From: JBCBXA01 sp039816825
GTDB lineage: Bacteria > Pseudomonadota > Alphaproteobacteria > Rhizobiales > Rhizobiaceae
Assembly: GCA_039816825.1 (NCBI GenBank)
Contig: JBCBXA010000001.1
Span: 71,584-135,583 of the forward strand
DNA: 64,000 bases
Direction of reading: 5' to 3'
Shown piece after piece: positions 24,031 through 32,439 of this stretch; position 1 is the first letter of the stretch, and each line of letters begins with the position of its first letter. The notes under the pieces are model-generated. The model saw only the letters and a list, made by a program, of their open reading frames with translations, did no database searches and was not told where the DNA came from. The position numbers were made by a program, and so were the translations under genes.

Positions 24031-26628
24031 GGATTGCCATCGAACGGCTACGTCCGGCTGCTTTGTGGCCTTGAGTGGCGGAAGGGTCGACTGGATCATA
24101 TCGATGACCACCGTCCGTGCCGCATCACGTCGCTTCTGCCAATCCTTTAGGCTGTAGCGATCATGAAGCGTGTTTTGCCCGTGCAGCCTGCTTGAAAACT
24201 GCATGTCATTAAGCGTTTCGAGCGCCCCGGAAAGCGCTGCTGCTTCGGCGTCAATGTCTGCCAGAGCGCTTGCAAGCTGACCGTAGTTCAGATGCGCCAG
24301 GCTTGGGTGGCTGGCGGCGTGGCGCAGCACCAGCACATGCAGCAGAAACTCAGCTTCCATCAAACCGCCGGTGATCAGTTTCACCTCGTACGGATCATCA
24401 GGCCGTGGGCTTATGCGCTCCTCGCGCAGAAGGGCCAGCATGGAGCTGGCATCCCTGGCCAACTGTTCCTGGTCGCGCGGGGTCGCCAGAACCTCTCGAC
24501 GCGTTTCGTTGAATATTGCTTGGCTTTTCTCGCTGCCACAGATGAAACGCGCAGGAACGAGTGCAACGTGCTCCCATGTCTTGGCGCGTTCCAGCTGATG
24601 TGTGCGGAGGCTGGTCGGCCTCAGTGTGGGCGGCCCGGCTCTGCCTGACGGACGCAGGCGCATGTCGATCTCCCACACGCGGCCGGCTTTCATGTGGGTG
24701 TCCAGATTGGACTTGAGGCGAAGCGAGAAACGGTTCGCCTGTTCCAGCGCATCGGCATCATCGGCCTCTGCCAGAAATAGGAGGTCGAGGTCCGATAGGG
24801 GGTGCATCGAGTCCATGCCCAGGCGGCCAAAGCCAACTGTCGATACCGGTGAACCCTCCAGCTTCATGTGCTCGCAGGTCATGATCGTCGCCAGGTGCAA
24901 TGCCTGTTCCGCAGTGGCTGCGATATCGTGCGCGATCTCGCGTGTGGCTCGGCCGCCGGAAAGGGCTGTCAAATAGCTCAGGAAGAGCCGCTCATTGGTC
25001 CAGGAGCGCAGCCATTCCAACTGTGCTTCCTGTCCGATCTGGTTGGCGAGTTGCTGCGGCAAATCGTTGGCGTTGGCCAGAATGGCTTGCGTGTCGCCGC
25101 CCCGCTCGAGAAGCACATCCACGACGTGCGGGGATTGATACATCAGAGACGCGGTGGGCTCCGACCTCAGAAAGGCATCAAAGATGCGTCCGGTAAGCTT
25201 GGCGTCGCTGGCAAGCAGGCGAAGGTATTGGCCGCCCCGGGGAAGCGCCTTCAAGAAACCATCAATCTGGCTCACCGCGGCGTCCACATCTTCTTGCCGG
25301 GTGGCCGAATGCATCAAGGCGCTCTCCAAGCCTTGCAGGTTCTGATCAGGCGTGGCTCCGTAGGCAAGAAATCCGCCCTGCCACGTTTCGACGATGGCCT
25401 CTGCTTGTGCTGAAATTTTCGAAAGCTGAGGATTCTGTGGCGGTTCTGAGTCCCCGCTATCCTCGACAAGGAAGCGTGCAAACCTGTCCGCCACGAAGGA
25501 TCGGTGTTCACGAAGTGCCGCGGTGAGCTCCGTCCAGCTCTCGAGCCCCATCAGATCGACAATCAGGGCCCGCTCCTCAGGCGGATCGGGGATGGTGTGC
25601 ACCTGGCGATCGGCGATCATCTGAACGCAATTTTCCAGCCTCCGGAGCCAGATGTAGGCTTGCTTCAGCCTTGGCGCATCGTCTTCCGCCAGATGACCCA
25701 GCGCCGCGCACTGCTCAAGGGCGTCGATGGTGTTGGTCGTCCGCAACTTAGTCTGGCGACCGCCCCAGATCAATTGCTGCGCATTGACAATGAACTCGGT
25801 CTCACGGATGCCGCCGCTGCCAAGCTTGATGTGAAATTCGTCGGCGGCGCCAATATCGGTTGCAGCCGGGCCGGTGGCAGCCAGACCGGGGTGCTCGTTC
25901 TTGATGCGCTCCTTCACGGCGGCGATCTCATCCAGCGTTCGGAAGTCGAGCGTTCTGCGCCAGACAAATGCGCTGAGGCGCTTCAGGAACGCCTCGCCAG
26001 CGGTTTGATCACCGGCGACGACCCGCGCCTTCATCATGGCCAACCGTCGCCAGGGGGCCGACCGAAAAGCAAAGAACTCAAGCGCTGCGTCGGTTGCCAT
26101 AGAGAGCCCGGTGACCGAAGGGTCCGGGCGGAGACGCCAGTCGACCCTCCATATTCTGTCCGTGTCGGTCCGCCCGGCAATGGTGGTCGTCATGGCCTTG
26201 AGAACCATGTCACAGACATATGTACGTCCTTCATGGGCGGGCACCGGCACCGTTTCAGGATCGAAGAAAGCCACGAGGTCGACGTCAGAAGAATAGTTGA
26301 GGTCGCGCCCGCCCAGCTTGCCAAGCCCTAATATAAAGAGGCCGGGTACGGTTCCGCATACTGGCTCACACAAGGAGATCTTTGTGATAGAGGCGGACTG
26401 CAACGCGTCTGCCAGAGCTGTGTCGAGGGTTTGGGCGGCGAAATCCGACCATTGCCCCGATAGATGCAAAAACTCCTCTGGTGCGGCCACCTGGTCTTCT
26501 ATGAACCGGCATGAGCGGACCACCTTTTGCGCCGCAAGGCCGTCACCTGTCTGTCTCGCCAACGCGTTTTGCAGCCGACGATGGTGCGGCCAATCGTGTC
26601 TGGCGGCGATTTCGTTAGTGGAGGCCAT
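24025..26628 (-). CDS. glnE: Glutamine synthetase adenylyltransferase/adenylyl-removing enzyme
   Basis: An 867-residue bifunctional enzyme that adds or removes AMP on glutamine synthetase in response to PII and glutamine. Both nucleotidyltransferase domains are present: N-terminal GLGKLGGRDLNYSSDVDLV (deadenylylating half) and C-terminal GFGRLGMDSMHPLSDLDLL (adenylylating half). It is somewhat shorter than the ~950 residues of E. coli, mostly at the N-terminus. ATG 26628 is chosen; an in-frame start 48 bases upstream also exists. It interrupts the ybgC-tolQ order on the opposite strand. Confidence 0.94.
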   Translation of the reverse strand: MASTNEIAARHDWPHHRRLQNALARQTGDGLAAQKVVRSCRFIEDQVAAPEEFLHLSGQWSDFAAQTLDTALADALQSASITKISLCEPVCGTVPGLFILGLGKLGGRDLNYSSDVDLVAFFDPETVPVPAHEGRTYVCDMVLKAMTTTIAGRTDTDRIWRVDWRLRPDPSVTGLSMATDAALEFFAFRSAPWRRLAMMKARVVAGDQTAGEAFLKRLSAFVWRRTLDFRTLDEIAAVKERIKNEHPGLAATGPAATDIGAADEFHIKLGSGGIRETEFIVNAQQLIWGGRQTKLRTTNTIDALEQCAALGHLAEDDAPRLKQAYIWLRRLENCVQMIADRQVHTIPDPPEERALIVDLMGLESWTELTAALREHRSFVADRFARFLVEDSGDSEPPQNPQLSKISAQAEAIVETWQGGFLAYGATPDQNLQGLESALMHSATRQEDVDAAVSQIDGFLKALPRGGQYLRLLASDAKLTGRIFDAFLRSEPTASLMYQSPHVVDVLLERGGDTQAILANANDLPQQLANQIGQEAQLEWLRSWTNERLFLSYLTALSGGRATREIAHDIAATAEQALHLATIMTCEHMKLEGSPVSTVGFGRLGMDSMHPLSDLDLLFLAEADDADALEQANRFSLRLKSNLDTHMKAGRVWEIDMRLRPSGRAGPPTLRPTSLRTHQLERAKTWEHVALVPARFICGSEKSQAIFNETRREVLATPRDQEQLARDASSMLALLREERISPRPDDPYEVKLITGGLMEAEFLLHVLVLRHAASHPSLAHLNYGQLASALADIDAEAAALSGALETLNDMQFSSRLHGQNTLHDRYSLKDWQKRRDAARTVVIDMIQSTLPPLKATKQPDVAVRWQSS

Positions 26629-26704
26629 GGAATTTAGCTTAGGCGGCGGGCGAGCGATTGAACACCTGTTCGACACAGTCGCACATCACCTGTGAACCGG
26701 AGTC

Positions 26705-26720
26705 CTAACAGCGCATTAAC
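26705..26720 (+). promoter_or_regulatory. Near-perfect CtrA box upstream of tolQ
   Basis: CTAA-N7-TTAAC, one base from the TTAA-N7-TTAAC consensus, 129 bases before the tolQ start. It lies between the divergent glnE and tolQ starts, so either could be affected. Confidence 0.5.
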
Positions 26721-26848
26721 CATGTTCGGGCAGGGTGCCGCGCGAAACGGGTGGCGCTTGCCCTCAGCGGAGTGGGCGTCATCTTATAACCCCATTGTCG
26801 GGCGACACGGCGCGCTGCGCCGATGGAGCGCTCAATTTCGAGGTAGAT

Positions 26849-27619
26849 ATGATCGAGGCAATCGCGACAAACCTGTCTCAGGTGGCGGCCACAGAGCTGG
26901 GGGCTCCGGCCCATGATGTTTCGCTGCTGGCGCTTTTCCTGCAGGCGTCCATCGTTGTTCAGCTTGTGATGGTGGGCCTTGTGATTGCCTCCATCTGGTC
27001 ATGGGCGATCATATTCGACAAGTACGCGCTGTTCGGGCGGGTCAAGCGCGGTATGAACCGGTTCGAGAGCACTTTCTGGTCGGGTCAGTCTCTCGACGAA
27101 CTCTACGCAGAGCTGTCCGAGCGTGAGCCCCGTGGAATGGGCGCGATTTTTGTGGCTGCGATGAATGAATGGAAGCGTTCTTATGAGCGCAACGCCGCTT
27201 CGCCGCTGGGTCTTCAAACGCGGATTGATAAAGTGATGGATGTGGCGCTGGCCCGCGAGGCCGAGCGGCTTTCGCAGCGCCTTACATTTCTGGCGACCAT
27301 CGGATCGGCGGGACCCTTTATTGGTCTGTTCGGAACGGTCATAGGCATCATGACGTCGTTTCAGGCGATTGCCGGGTCCAACAATGTGAGCCTGGCCGTG
27401 GTCGCGCCGGGCATTGCCGAAGCCCTGTTCGCCACGGCGCTCGGTCTTCTCGCTGCCATTCCCGCAACAATCGCCTACAACCGGCTGACGGAGACTTCTG
27501 GCAAGCTGATCGCTCGTATGGAAGGCTTTGCGGACGAATTCTCTGCGATCCTGTCCCGTCAGGTCGATGAGCGCTCGGCGGCACGCCCCCCCGTTCAACC
27601 GGCCAGAGCGGCGGAGTAA
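26849..27619 (+). CDS. tolQ: Tol-Pal system protein TolQ
   Basis: A 256-residue inner-membrane protein of the ExbB/TolQ/MotA family, with TM1 at about 25-45 (IVVQLVMVGLVIASIWSWAI) and two helices in the C-terminal half (GSAGPFIGLFGTVIGIMTSF and ALFATALGLLAAIPATIAYN). With TolR it forms the proton-driven motor that energises TolA and keeps the outer membrane attached during division. The ATG at 26849 starts at MIEAIATN; a longer open frame is not conserved. tolR follows 5 bases later. Confidence 0.95.
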   Translation: MIEAIATNLSQVAATELGAPAHDVSLLALFLQASIVVQLVMVGLVIASIWSWAIIFDKYALFGRVKRGMNRFESTFWSGQSLDELYAELSEREPRGMGAIFVAAMNEWKRSYERNAASPLGLQTRIDKVMDVALAREAERLSQRLTFLATIGSAGPFIGLFGTVIGIMTSFQAIAGSNNVSLAVVAPGIAEALFATALGLLAAIPATIAYNRLTETSGKLIARMEGFADEFSAILSRQVDERSAARPPVQPARAAE

Positions 27620-27624
27620 GCGCC

Positions 27625-28083
27625 ATGGGCATGCAGATGCAAGGCAGTGGTGGAGGAGGCACGCGCAGGCGCCGCCGCGCATCCAGCGCGCATCAACCGG
27701 TCAGCGAAATCAATGTGACACCCTTTGTGGATGTGATGCTGGTTCTGCTCATCATCTTCATGGTGACTGCGACCGTGATCGTTTCAGGCGTTCCACTGGA
27801 GCTGCCGGAAAGCCGTGGCCAATCTCTGAACGCCGAAACCCAGCCCATCACGGTGACCGTCACCGAGACCGGGGCTGTGTTCATTGGCGACACTCCCGTC
27901 TCCATCGGGGAACTTCAGTCGACTTTGGCTGCCAACGCAGAAACCGGGACCGACAAACCCATCTTCGTGCGCGGAGACCGTTCAGCCATGCATCAGAACA
28001 TGATGCAGGTTCTGGGCACCATCCAGTCCGCCGGTTTCACCAAGATCAATCTGGTAAGCCTGCCGGAAGGGGCGGGCGGCTAG
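27625..28083 (+). CDS. tolR: Tol-Pal system protein TolR
   Basis: A 152-residue ExbD/TolR protein: one N-terminal membrane helix with the key aspartate in INVTPFVDVMLVLLIIFMV, then a periplasmic domain. The N-terminal cytoplasmic stretch is glycine- and arginine-rich (GGGGTRRRRR). It works with TolQ to use the proton gradient. tolA begins 3 bases after its stop. Confidence 0.95.
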   Translation: MGMQMQGSGGGGTRRRRRASSAHQPVSEINVTPFVDVMLVLLIIFMVTATVIVSGVPLELPESRGQSLNAETQPITVTVTETGAVFIGDTPVSIGELQSTLAANAETGTDKPIFVRGDRSAMHQNMMQVLGTIQSAGFTKINLVSLPEGAGG

Positions 28084-28086
28084 TCT

Positions 28087-29163
28087 ATGAAGGGTGGCGT
28101 CGCCATATCGACAGGTCTGCACGCTGGAGTCGTGGCTCTGGGCCTCGTGTCGTTCACCAGTGCCGAGCCCTTTGAAGCCCGTGAGGTGGAGTCGGTGCAG
28201 ATCGAGCTGGTGCCGATTTCCGAAATCGCGACGGCCGTTCAGGGCGCGCAGGAAGCGCCTCTTGTCAACACCCCCAATCCCGAACAAACGCAGGCCGAAC
28301 CCGTGGCCGACAATGCCGAGAATGTGGGAGAGGCGCAGGACGATCTGAAGTCTGTTCAAGCGGACGAAGAGGCCTTCACGCCCAATCAGGAAACGGCGCC
28401 TGCGAACGTGGAGCCAACACCGGAAACGTTGCCCGACATATCGGAAACGCCTGACCCTGCTCCTGAAGATCAGCCGGCACCGGCGACCGAACTGGCCACA
28501 CAGGCTCAAGAAGCGGTGCAGCCGCAGCAGGCCGATTCGCCAACCCCCGATCCCACACCGGCTCCCGAAGAGGTGGCTGAAGTGCTGGCCGATCTTCCGC
28601 AGACGGTGGCGGTGCCCTTGCCACGGCCTGAGCCTCCGAAAGCGCAAACAGCCACGACGCCAGACCGGCGCGTGCCCGAGAACCAGGCCGCCAACGCCTC
28701 GAGCGCCCCGCAACAGACGTCCAACACCGACGCCGACGAGATCGCAAATCTTGTGAACCGCGAGCAGAGCCGTGCCGGTGGTGCCCGTCGCACCGATGGC
28801 CAGGCCAGTCTCGGAACGCAGCGCCGTTCGACGGGCGAGAAGCTCACCCGAGGCGAACTCGGAGCTTTGCGCGAGCACTATGAGAACTGCTTTCAGCTTG
28901 CCATGCTCGACACGTTTGCCGGTATTGAAGAAGTGACTGTGACGGTCCGCGTGAGCCTGAACGAAGCGGGTCAAATGGTGGGGCGCCCCACGGCTACGGC
29001 GTCTGGCGGCAGCCGAACGGCGCAGTCGCAGGCGCGGCGCTCTATTCTCAGGGACGTTTCCGGCTGCCGCAATCCACCGGTTCCCTCGATCGACAAATAT
29101 TCGTCATGGTCGGAGATACAGTTGAACTTCTCCATGAGCGAAATCTTGAACGCTGGTTTCTGA
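28087..29163 (+). CDS. tolA: TolA-like periplasm-spanning protein
   Basis: A 358-residue protein with a single N-terminal hydrophobic helix, a long Pro/Glu/Ala-rich middle (about residues 55-215) that can span the periplasm, and a C-terminal folded domain from about 255 (LGALREHYENCFQLAMLD, VRVSLNEAGQMVGRP). This architecture and the position between tolR and tolB define TolA even though sequence identity in the family is low. In the complex it links the TolQR motor to TolB-Pal. The C-terminal ending CRNPPVPSIDKYSSW resembles the TonB/TolA fold. Confidence 0.88.
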   Translation: MKGGVAISTGLHAGVVALGLVSFTSAEPFEAREVESVQIELVPISEIATAVQGAQEAPLVNTPNPEQTQAEPVADNAENVGEAQDDLKSVQADEEAFTPNQETAPANVEPTPETLPDISETPDPAPEDQPAPATELATQAQEAVQPQQADSPTPDPTPAPEEVAEVLADLPQTVAVPLPRPEPPKAQTATTPDRRVPENQAANASSAPQQTSNTDADEIANLVNREQSRAGGARRTDGQASLGTQRRSTGEKLTRGELGALREHYENCFQLAMLDTFAGIEEVTVTVRVSLNEAGQMVGRPTATASGGSRTAQSQARRSILRDVSGCRNPPVPSIDKYSSWSEIQLNFSMSEILNAGF

Positions 29164-29206
29164 TGCCCATCCGACCGATTGTTCCACCTAACGTTTGGCA
29201 GATAAG

Positions 29207-30532
29207 ATGATGATGAGTTCCGTACGCACAATCGCCGCCCGCCTGATGGCTGGCCTCATAGCTCTGGTCTTCATGGCCGGTACGGCTGCTGCCCAGTCCG
29301 GGCCTCTGCAGATCGACATCACCAAGGGCAATCGCGATCCGTTGCCCATCGCCGTGCCCGGCTTTGGTGGGGACGCGCAACTGGGTGCGCAGATCGCGCA
29401 GGTCATCAATGAGAACCTGCGGCGGTCTGGATTGTTCGCTCCCATTCAGGAAGCCGCATTCATCCAGCGGAACCTGTCTCCGGATGCCACGCCCAACTTC
29501 CCTGATTGGAACGCCATCAACGCGCGAGCCGTGGTGGCCGGTGCCATCGAGCCAGCCGGCAGCGGACGCGTTCAGGCGCGTTTTCGCCTGTGGGACACTG
29601 CGGCTGGCAGTCAGGTGACGGGTCAGCAGTTCACTGCGGATAGCCAGAACTGGCGACGCATCGCGCACATCATATCCGACAGCATCTACAAGGCGCTCAC
29701 CGGCGAGGAGGGCTATTTTGACAGTCGCGTGGTGTTCGTTTCCGAGAGCGGCCCGAAGGATGCGCGTATCAAGCGCCTCGCCATTATGGATCAGGACGGA
29801 GCCAATGTGCAATTTCTGACCGATGGCTCCGATCTTGTGCTGACGCCGCGCTTTTCGCCTTCGCGCCAGGAGATCACTTACATGTCTTTTGCCGGTGGCC
29901 AGCCGCGCGTTTACCTGTTGCAGCTCGAAAGCGGGCAGCGCGAGATTGTTGGCAACTTCCCAGGCATGACGTTCTCGCCGCGGTTTTCGCCTGATGGCGG
30001 CAAAGTGGTGATGAGCCTGCAACAGGAAGGCAACGCCAATTTGTACACGATGGATCTGCAGTCCCGTCAGACAACACGGATCACCAATTCGCCGTCCATC
30101 GACACATCTCCCAGCTTCTCACCTGACGGATCTCGGATCGTCTTTGAGAGCGACCGTGGCGGACGCCAGCAATTGTACGTCACGGGCGCCGGCGGTGGTG
30201 CGGCCCAACGCATCTCTTTTGGGTCCGGCAGCTACTCAACGCCGGTCTGGTCTCCGCGCGGAGATCTGATCGCCTTCACCAAGCAGTCGGGCGGCAAATT
30301 CCTCATCGGCGTCATGCGTCCTGATGGTAGCCGCGAGCGTATTCTCACCGAGGGCTTTCACAATGAAGGGCCGACTTGGTCCCCCAACGGTCGCTATCTG
30401 ATGTTCTTCCGCGACGGTCGCGGGGCCGGTGGCCCGCGCCTCTATCAGATTGATTTGGCAGGGACGAACGAGTTCCCGGTGACAACGCCGTCGTTTGCAT
30501 CTGACCCTGCCTGGTCGCCGCTTCTCAACTGA
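29207..30532 (+). CDS. tolB: Tol-Pal system protein TolB
   Basis: A 441-residue periplasmic protein: signal peptide to about residue 30 (FMAGTAAAQ), an N-terminal alpha/beta domain (ITKGNRDPLPIAVPGF) and a beta-propeller with repeated SPDG/SP.G blades (FSPDGGKVVMS, FSPDGSRIVFESDRGG, WSPNGRYLMFF). It binds Pal and TolA. Three adjacent ATGs occur at 29207-29215; the first is used. A TTG 12 bases earlier is less likely. Confidence 0.95.
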   Translation: MMMSSVRTIAARLMAGLIALVFMAGTAAAQSGPLQIDITKGNRDPLPIAVPGFGGDAQLGAQIAQVINENLRRSGLFAPIQEAAFIQRNLSPDATPNFPDWNAINARAVVAGAIEPAGSGRVQARFRLWDTAAGSQVTGQQFTADSQNWRRIAHIISDSIYKALTGEEGYFDSRVVFVSESGPKDARIKRLAIMDQDGANVQFLTDGSDLVLTPRFSPSRQEITYMSFAGGQPRVYLLQLESGQREIVGNFPGMTFSPRFSPDGGKVVMSLQQEGNANLYTMDLQSRQTTRITNSPSIDTSPSFSPDGSRIVFESDRGGRQQLYVTGAGGGAAQRISFGSGSYSTPVWSPRGDLIAFTKQSGGKFLIGVMRPDGSRERILTEGFHNEGPTWSPNGRYLMFFRDGRGAGGPRLYQIDLAGTNEFPVTTPSFASDPAWSPLLN

Positions 30533-30538
30533 TCGTGT

Positions 30539-30570
30539 GGGCCGGGCACGGAAATCTGCCCGCTCGGCCC
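30539..30570 (+). terminator. Hairpin after tolB
   Basis: The nested stem GGGCC-GGGCA/TGCCC-GGCCC lies directly after the tolB stop. The U tract is weak, so it may attenuate rather than end transcription before pal, whose own leader follows. Confidence 0.45.
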
Positions 30571-30659
30571 CAATTTGGCCGTGATACAGGCAAAGACGCT
30601 GATGTCTGCTGGATAGCATGGTTTCACCGCGCAACTGTAAGTGAGCGATTGAGCTTTCG

Positions 30660-30689
30660 TTAACCGCAAATCCTACCGGCACGTTAACC
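30660..30689 (+). promoter_or_regulatory. Two TTAACC half-sites upstream of pal
   Basis: TTAACC occurs twice as a direct repeat, 24 bases apart, 49-78 bases before the pal start. TTAACC is the CtrA half-site; the spacing is not the canonical one, so binding is uncertain. They lie in the 205-base gap between tolB and pal, which otherwise shows only the hairpin at its start. Confidence 0.35.
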
Positions 30690-30737
30690 GGCGTCGATTA
30701 GGTTTTATTCAAGTTTGAACGATCAGGAGAGCTCACG

Positions 30738-31226
30738 ATGGGCTTCAATCTCGCTATTCGTCGATCACCCATCGCGCTGGTTCTGGCAGCCATGCTGACC
30801 ATTGTGGGCTGTGCCGACAAAAAGTCTCTGCCAGACAATGCCGGCCAGCTTGGCCTGAGCGGCGTGACGCCGGGCTCTACTCAAGAGTTCACGACGACTG
30901 TTGGTGACCGCGTCTTTTTTGAGACGGATTCGGCATCTCTGACAGCCGCCTCGCAGTCGACCCTGACCAAGCAGGCGCAATGGCTGCGGCAGTATCAGAA
31001 CTATTCCATCCAGATCGAAGGCCATGCCGACGAGCGCGGCACGCGCGAATACAATTTGGCCTTGGGTGCGCGGCGTGCAACGGCGGTTCGCAGCTATCTC
31101 GCGGCGCAGGGTGTGCCGGCTTCGCGCATCACCACGATTTCCTACGGCAAGGAGCGGCCTGTCGCGACATGTGACAACATCTCTTGCTGGTCTCAGAACC
31201 GCCGCGGCGTGACGGTGCTTCGTTAA
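30738..31226 (+). CDS. pal: Peptidoglycan-associated lipoprotein Pal
   Basis: A 162-residue outer-membrane lipoprotein. The lipobox TIVGC puts the lipidated cysteine at residue 25. The C-terminal OmpA-like domain contains IEGHADERGTREYNLALGARRA, which binds meso-diaminopimelate in peptidoglycan. It anchors the outer membrane to the wall and is the final partner of TolB. It has its own leader and a strong terminator 60 bases after the stop, so it is probably transcribed both with tolB and alone. Confidence 0.96.
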   Translation: MGFNLAIRRSPIALVLAAMLTIVGCADKKSLPDNAGQLGLSGVTPGSTQEFTTTVGDRVFFETDSASLTAASQSTLTKQAQWLRQYQNYSIQIEGHADERGTREYNLALGARRATAVRSYLAAQGVPASRITTISYGKERPVATCDNISCWSQNRRGVTVLR

Positions 31227-31285
31227 CGCCATCAGGTTCACAGCAGCCAGCGCGTTCCGGGGAGCGTTGGCAAGAGGGGGAACCG

Positions 31286-31316
31286 ACGGGCGGGCTCAAT
31301 GCCCGCCCGTTTTCTT
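31286..31316 (+). terminator. Intrinsic terminator of pal
   Basis: A 10-base perfect stem, ACGGGCGGGC/GCCCGCCCGT, with loop TCAAT is followed by TTTCTT. It is a clear rho-independent terminator. Confidence 0.88.
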
Positions 31317-31530
31317 ATGCGGGGTCGAGGGGCGGGTTAGGGCCCTGGCCCTAAGCCCGTCACCAGGACCATACTGTTGCGATTTCGCAACCTCACACCA
31401 TACGAGGCGTGTTTTTCATGCCATCGCCTTTGGAACGGCATGCTTGCACCATAGTTTCGCCCACGATTTAATGATCTAGACGCCCCAAGCCGACTGACCG
31501 ATGATCAGTGGCAAGTTTGAGGATGAGACT
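31317..31530 (+). other. Structured gap between pal and cpoB
   Basis: No gene is visible. Three inverted repeats occur: CGGGTTAGGGCC with GGCCCTAAGCCCG (31334-31360), a perfect GTTGCGA-TT-TCGCAAC (31376-31391), and CATGCC with GGCATG (31419-31444). They could be a structured leader of cpoB, a small RNA, or operator sequences. The cpoB promoter must lie here because the pal terminator precedes it. Confidence 0.35.
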
Positions 31531-32439
31531 ATGATGATGCGAACCATCGCATTGCTTGTGGCAGCGTTGTGCTTTGTGGCTGCTGTTGCTCTGCCTGCAA
31601 AGGCTCAGAACGCGGCGCAAAACCAGGCGGCGCTTTTTCAAATGCAAGAGCAGATGCGGCAGTTGAACGGTCGGGTGGAAGAGCTGACATTTCAGGTTCT
31701 GGAATTGCAGGAGCTTTTGCGCCAGTCCCGCGAAGATAATGAAGCACGTTTTCTGGAGCTCGAAGAGGGCAGCCAGCAGGGAGCTCTGCCAGCGCCAAAC
31801 GCAGGGGCTGAAACGGATTTTGCGCAGTCACCTCCTCCTGAAGCACCGCTCGATGATGATGATGCCGTACGGATCTTTGGCACTCAGCCTCTGGGCACGC
31901 TTCGGTTTGATGAAAACGGTAATCTGATCGAGGGAGCGCTTGGGCGTCCGCTCGATCTCAATCAGCTGCCCGTCGACACACCATCGAGCGAAATTGACGT
32001 GGCCGAACTGACCGATGGCAATTCGGATGAGGGTCCGTTGCCTGCCAATTTGCCCGAAGCGCCGGTCCTCTATCAGCAGGGCTATGATGCCGTGCTTGCC
32101 GGCAATTATGTCGCCGCAGAGCGCAGCTTCCGGACGCTGTTGCGCGCCTATCCGGAGAGCGACCGCGCGGCCAACGCACGCTATTGGTTGGCTGAGAGCC
32201 TGTTTGCGATGGGCAGTTTCAACGATGCTGCCGAGACCTATCTCGAGGTCGTCAACGCACATCCCGAGGACGCGATTGCTCCCGATGCGATGTTGAAACT
32301 GGGTGTCACGCTGGCTGGCCTGGGAGAGGTGCAGACGGCTTGTGATACGTTTGCTGCGGTCACGGATCGCTATCCAGCCACACCGGAGTTCTTTCGTCAG
32401 CGACTGGATCGCGAAAAGCGCAGTGCCCACTGCGGCTAG
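31531..32439 (+). CDS. cpoB: Cell division coordinator CpoB (YbgF)
   Basis: A 302-residue periplasmic protein: signal peptide (ALLVAALCFVAAVALPAKAQ), a coiled coil at about 30-70 (MQEQMRQLNGRVEELTFQVLEL), a variable linker and three C-terminal TPRs starting LYQQGYDAVLAGNYVAAERSF. CpoB links the Tol machine with peptidoglycan synthesis. Three ATGs follow each other at 31531-31539; the upstream GAGGA fits the first. It ends within the likely tilS start. Confidence 0.92.
   Translation: MMMRTIALLVAALCFVAAVALPAKAQNAAQNQAALFQMQEQMRQLNGRVEELTFQVLELQELLRQSREDNEARFLELEEGSQQGALPAPNAGAETDFAQSPPPEAPLDDDDAVRIFGTQPLGTLRFDENGNLIEGALGRPLDLNQLPVDTPSSEIDVAELTDGNSDEGPLPANLPEAPVLYQQGYDAVLAGNYVAAERSFRTLLRAYPESDRAANARYWLAESLFAMGSFNDAAETYLEVVNAHPEDAIAPDAMLKLGVTLAGLGEVQTACDTFAAVTDRYPATPEFFRQRLDREKRSAHCG

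Noticed and set aside
25504..26331. Plus-strand open frame opposite glnE
   Set aside because: It lies wholly inside glnE on the other strand, with no ribosome site and no recognisable domain.
30539..30689. Riboswitch before pal
   Set aside because: Only a simple hairpin and two TTAACC half-sites are visible; no known riboswitch core could be matched.
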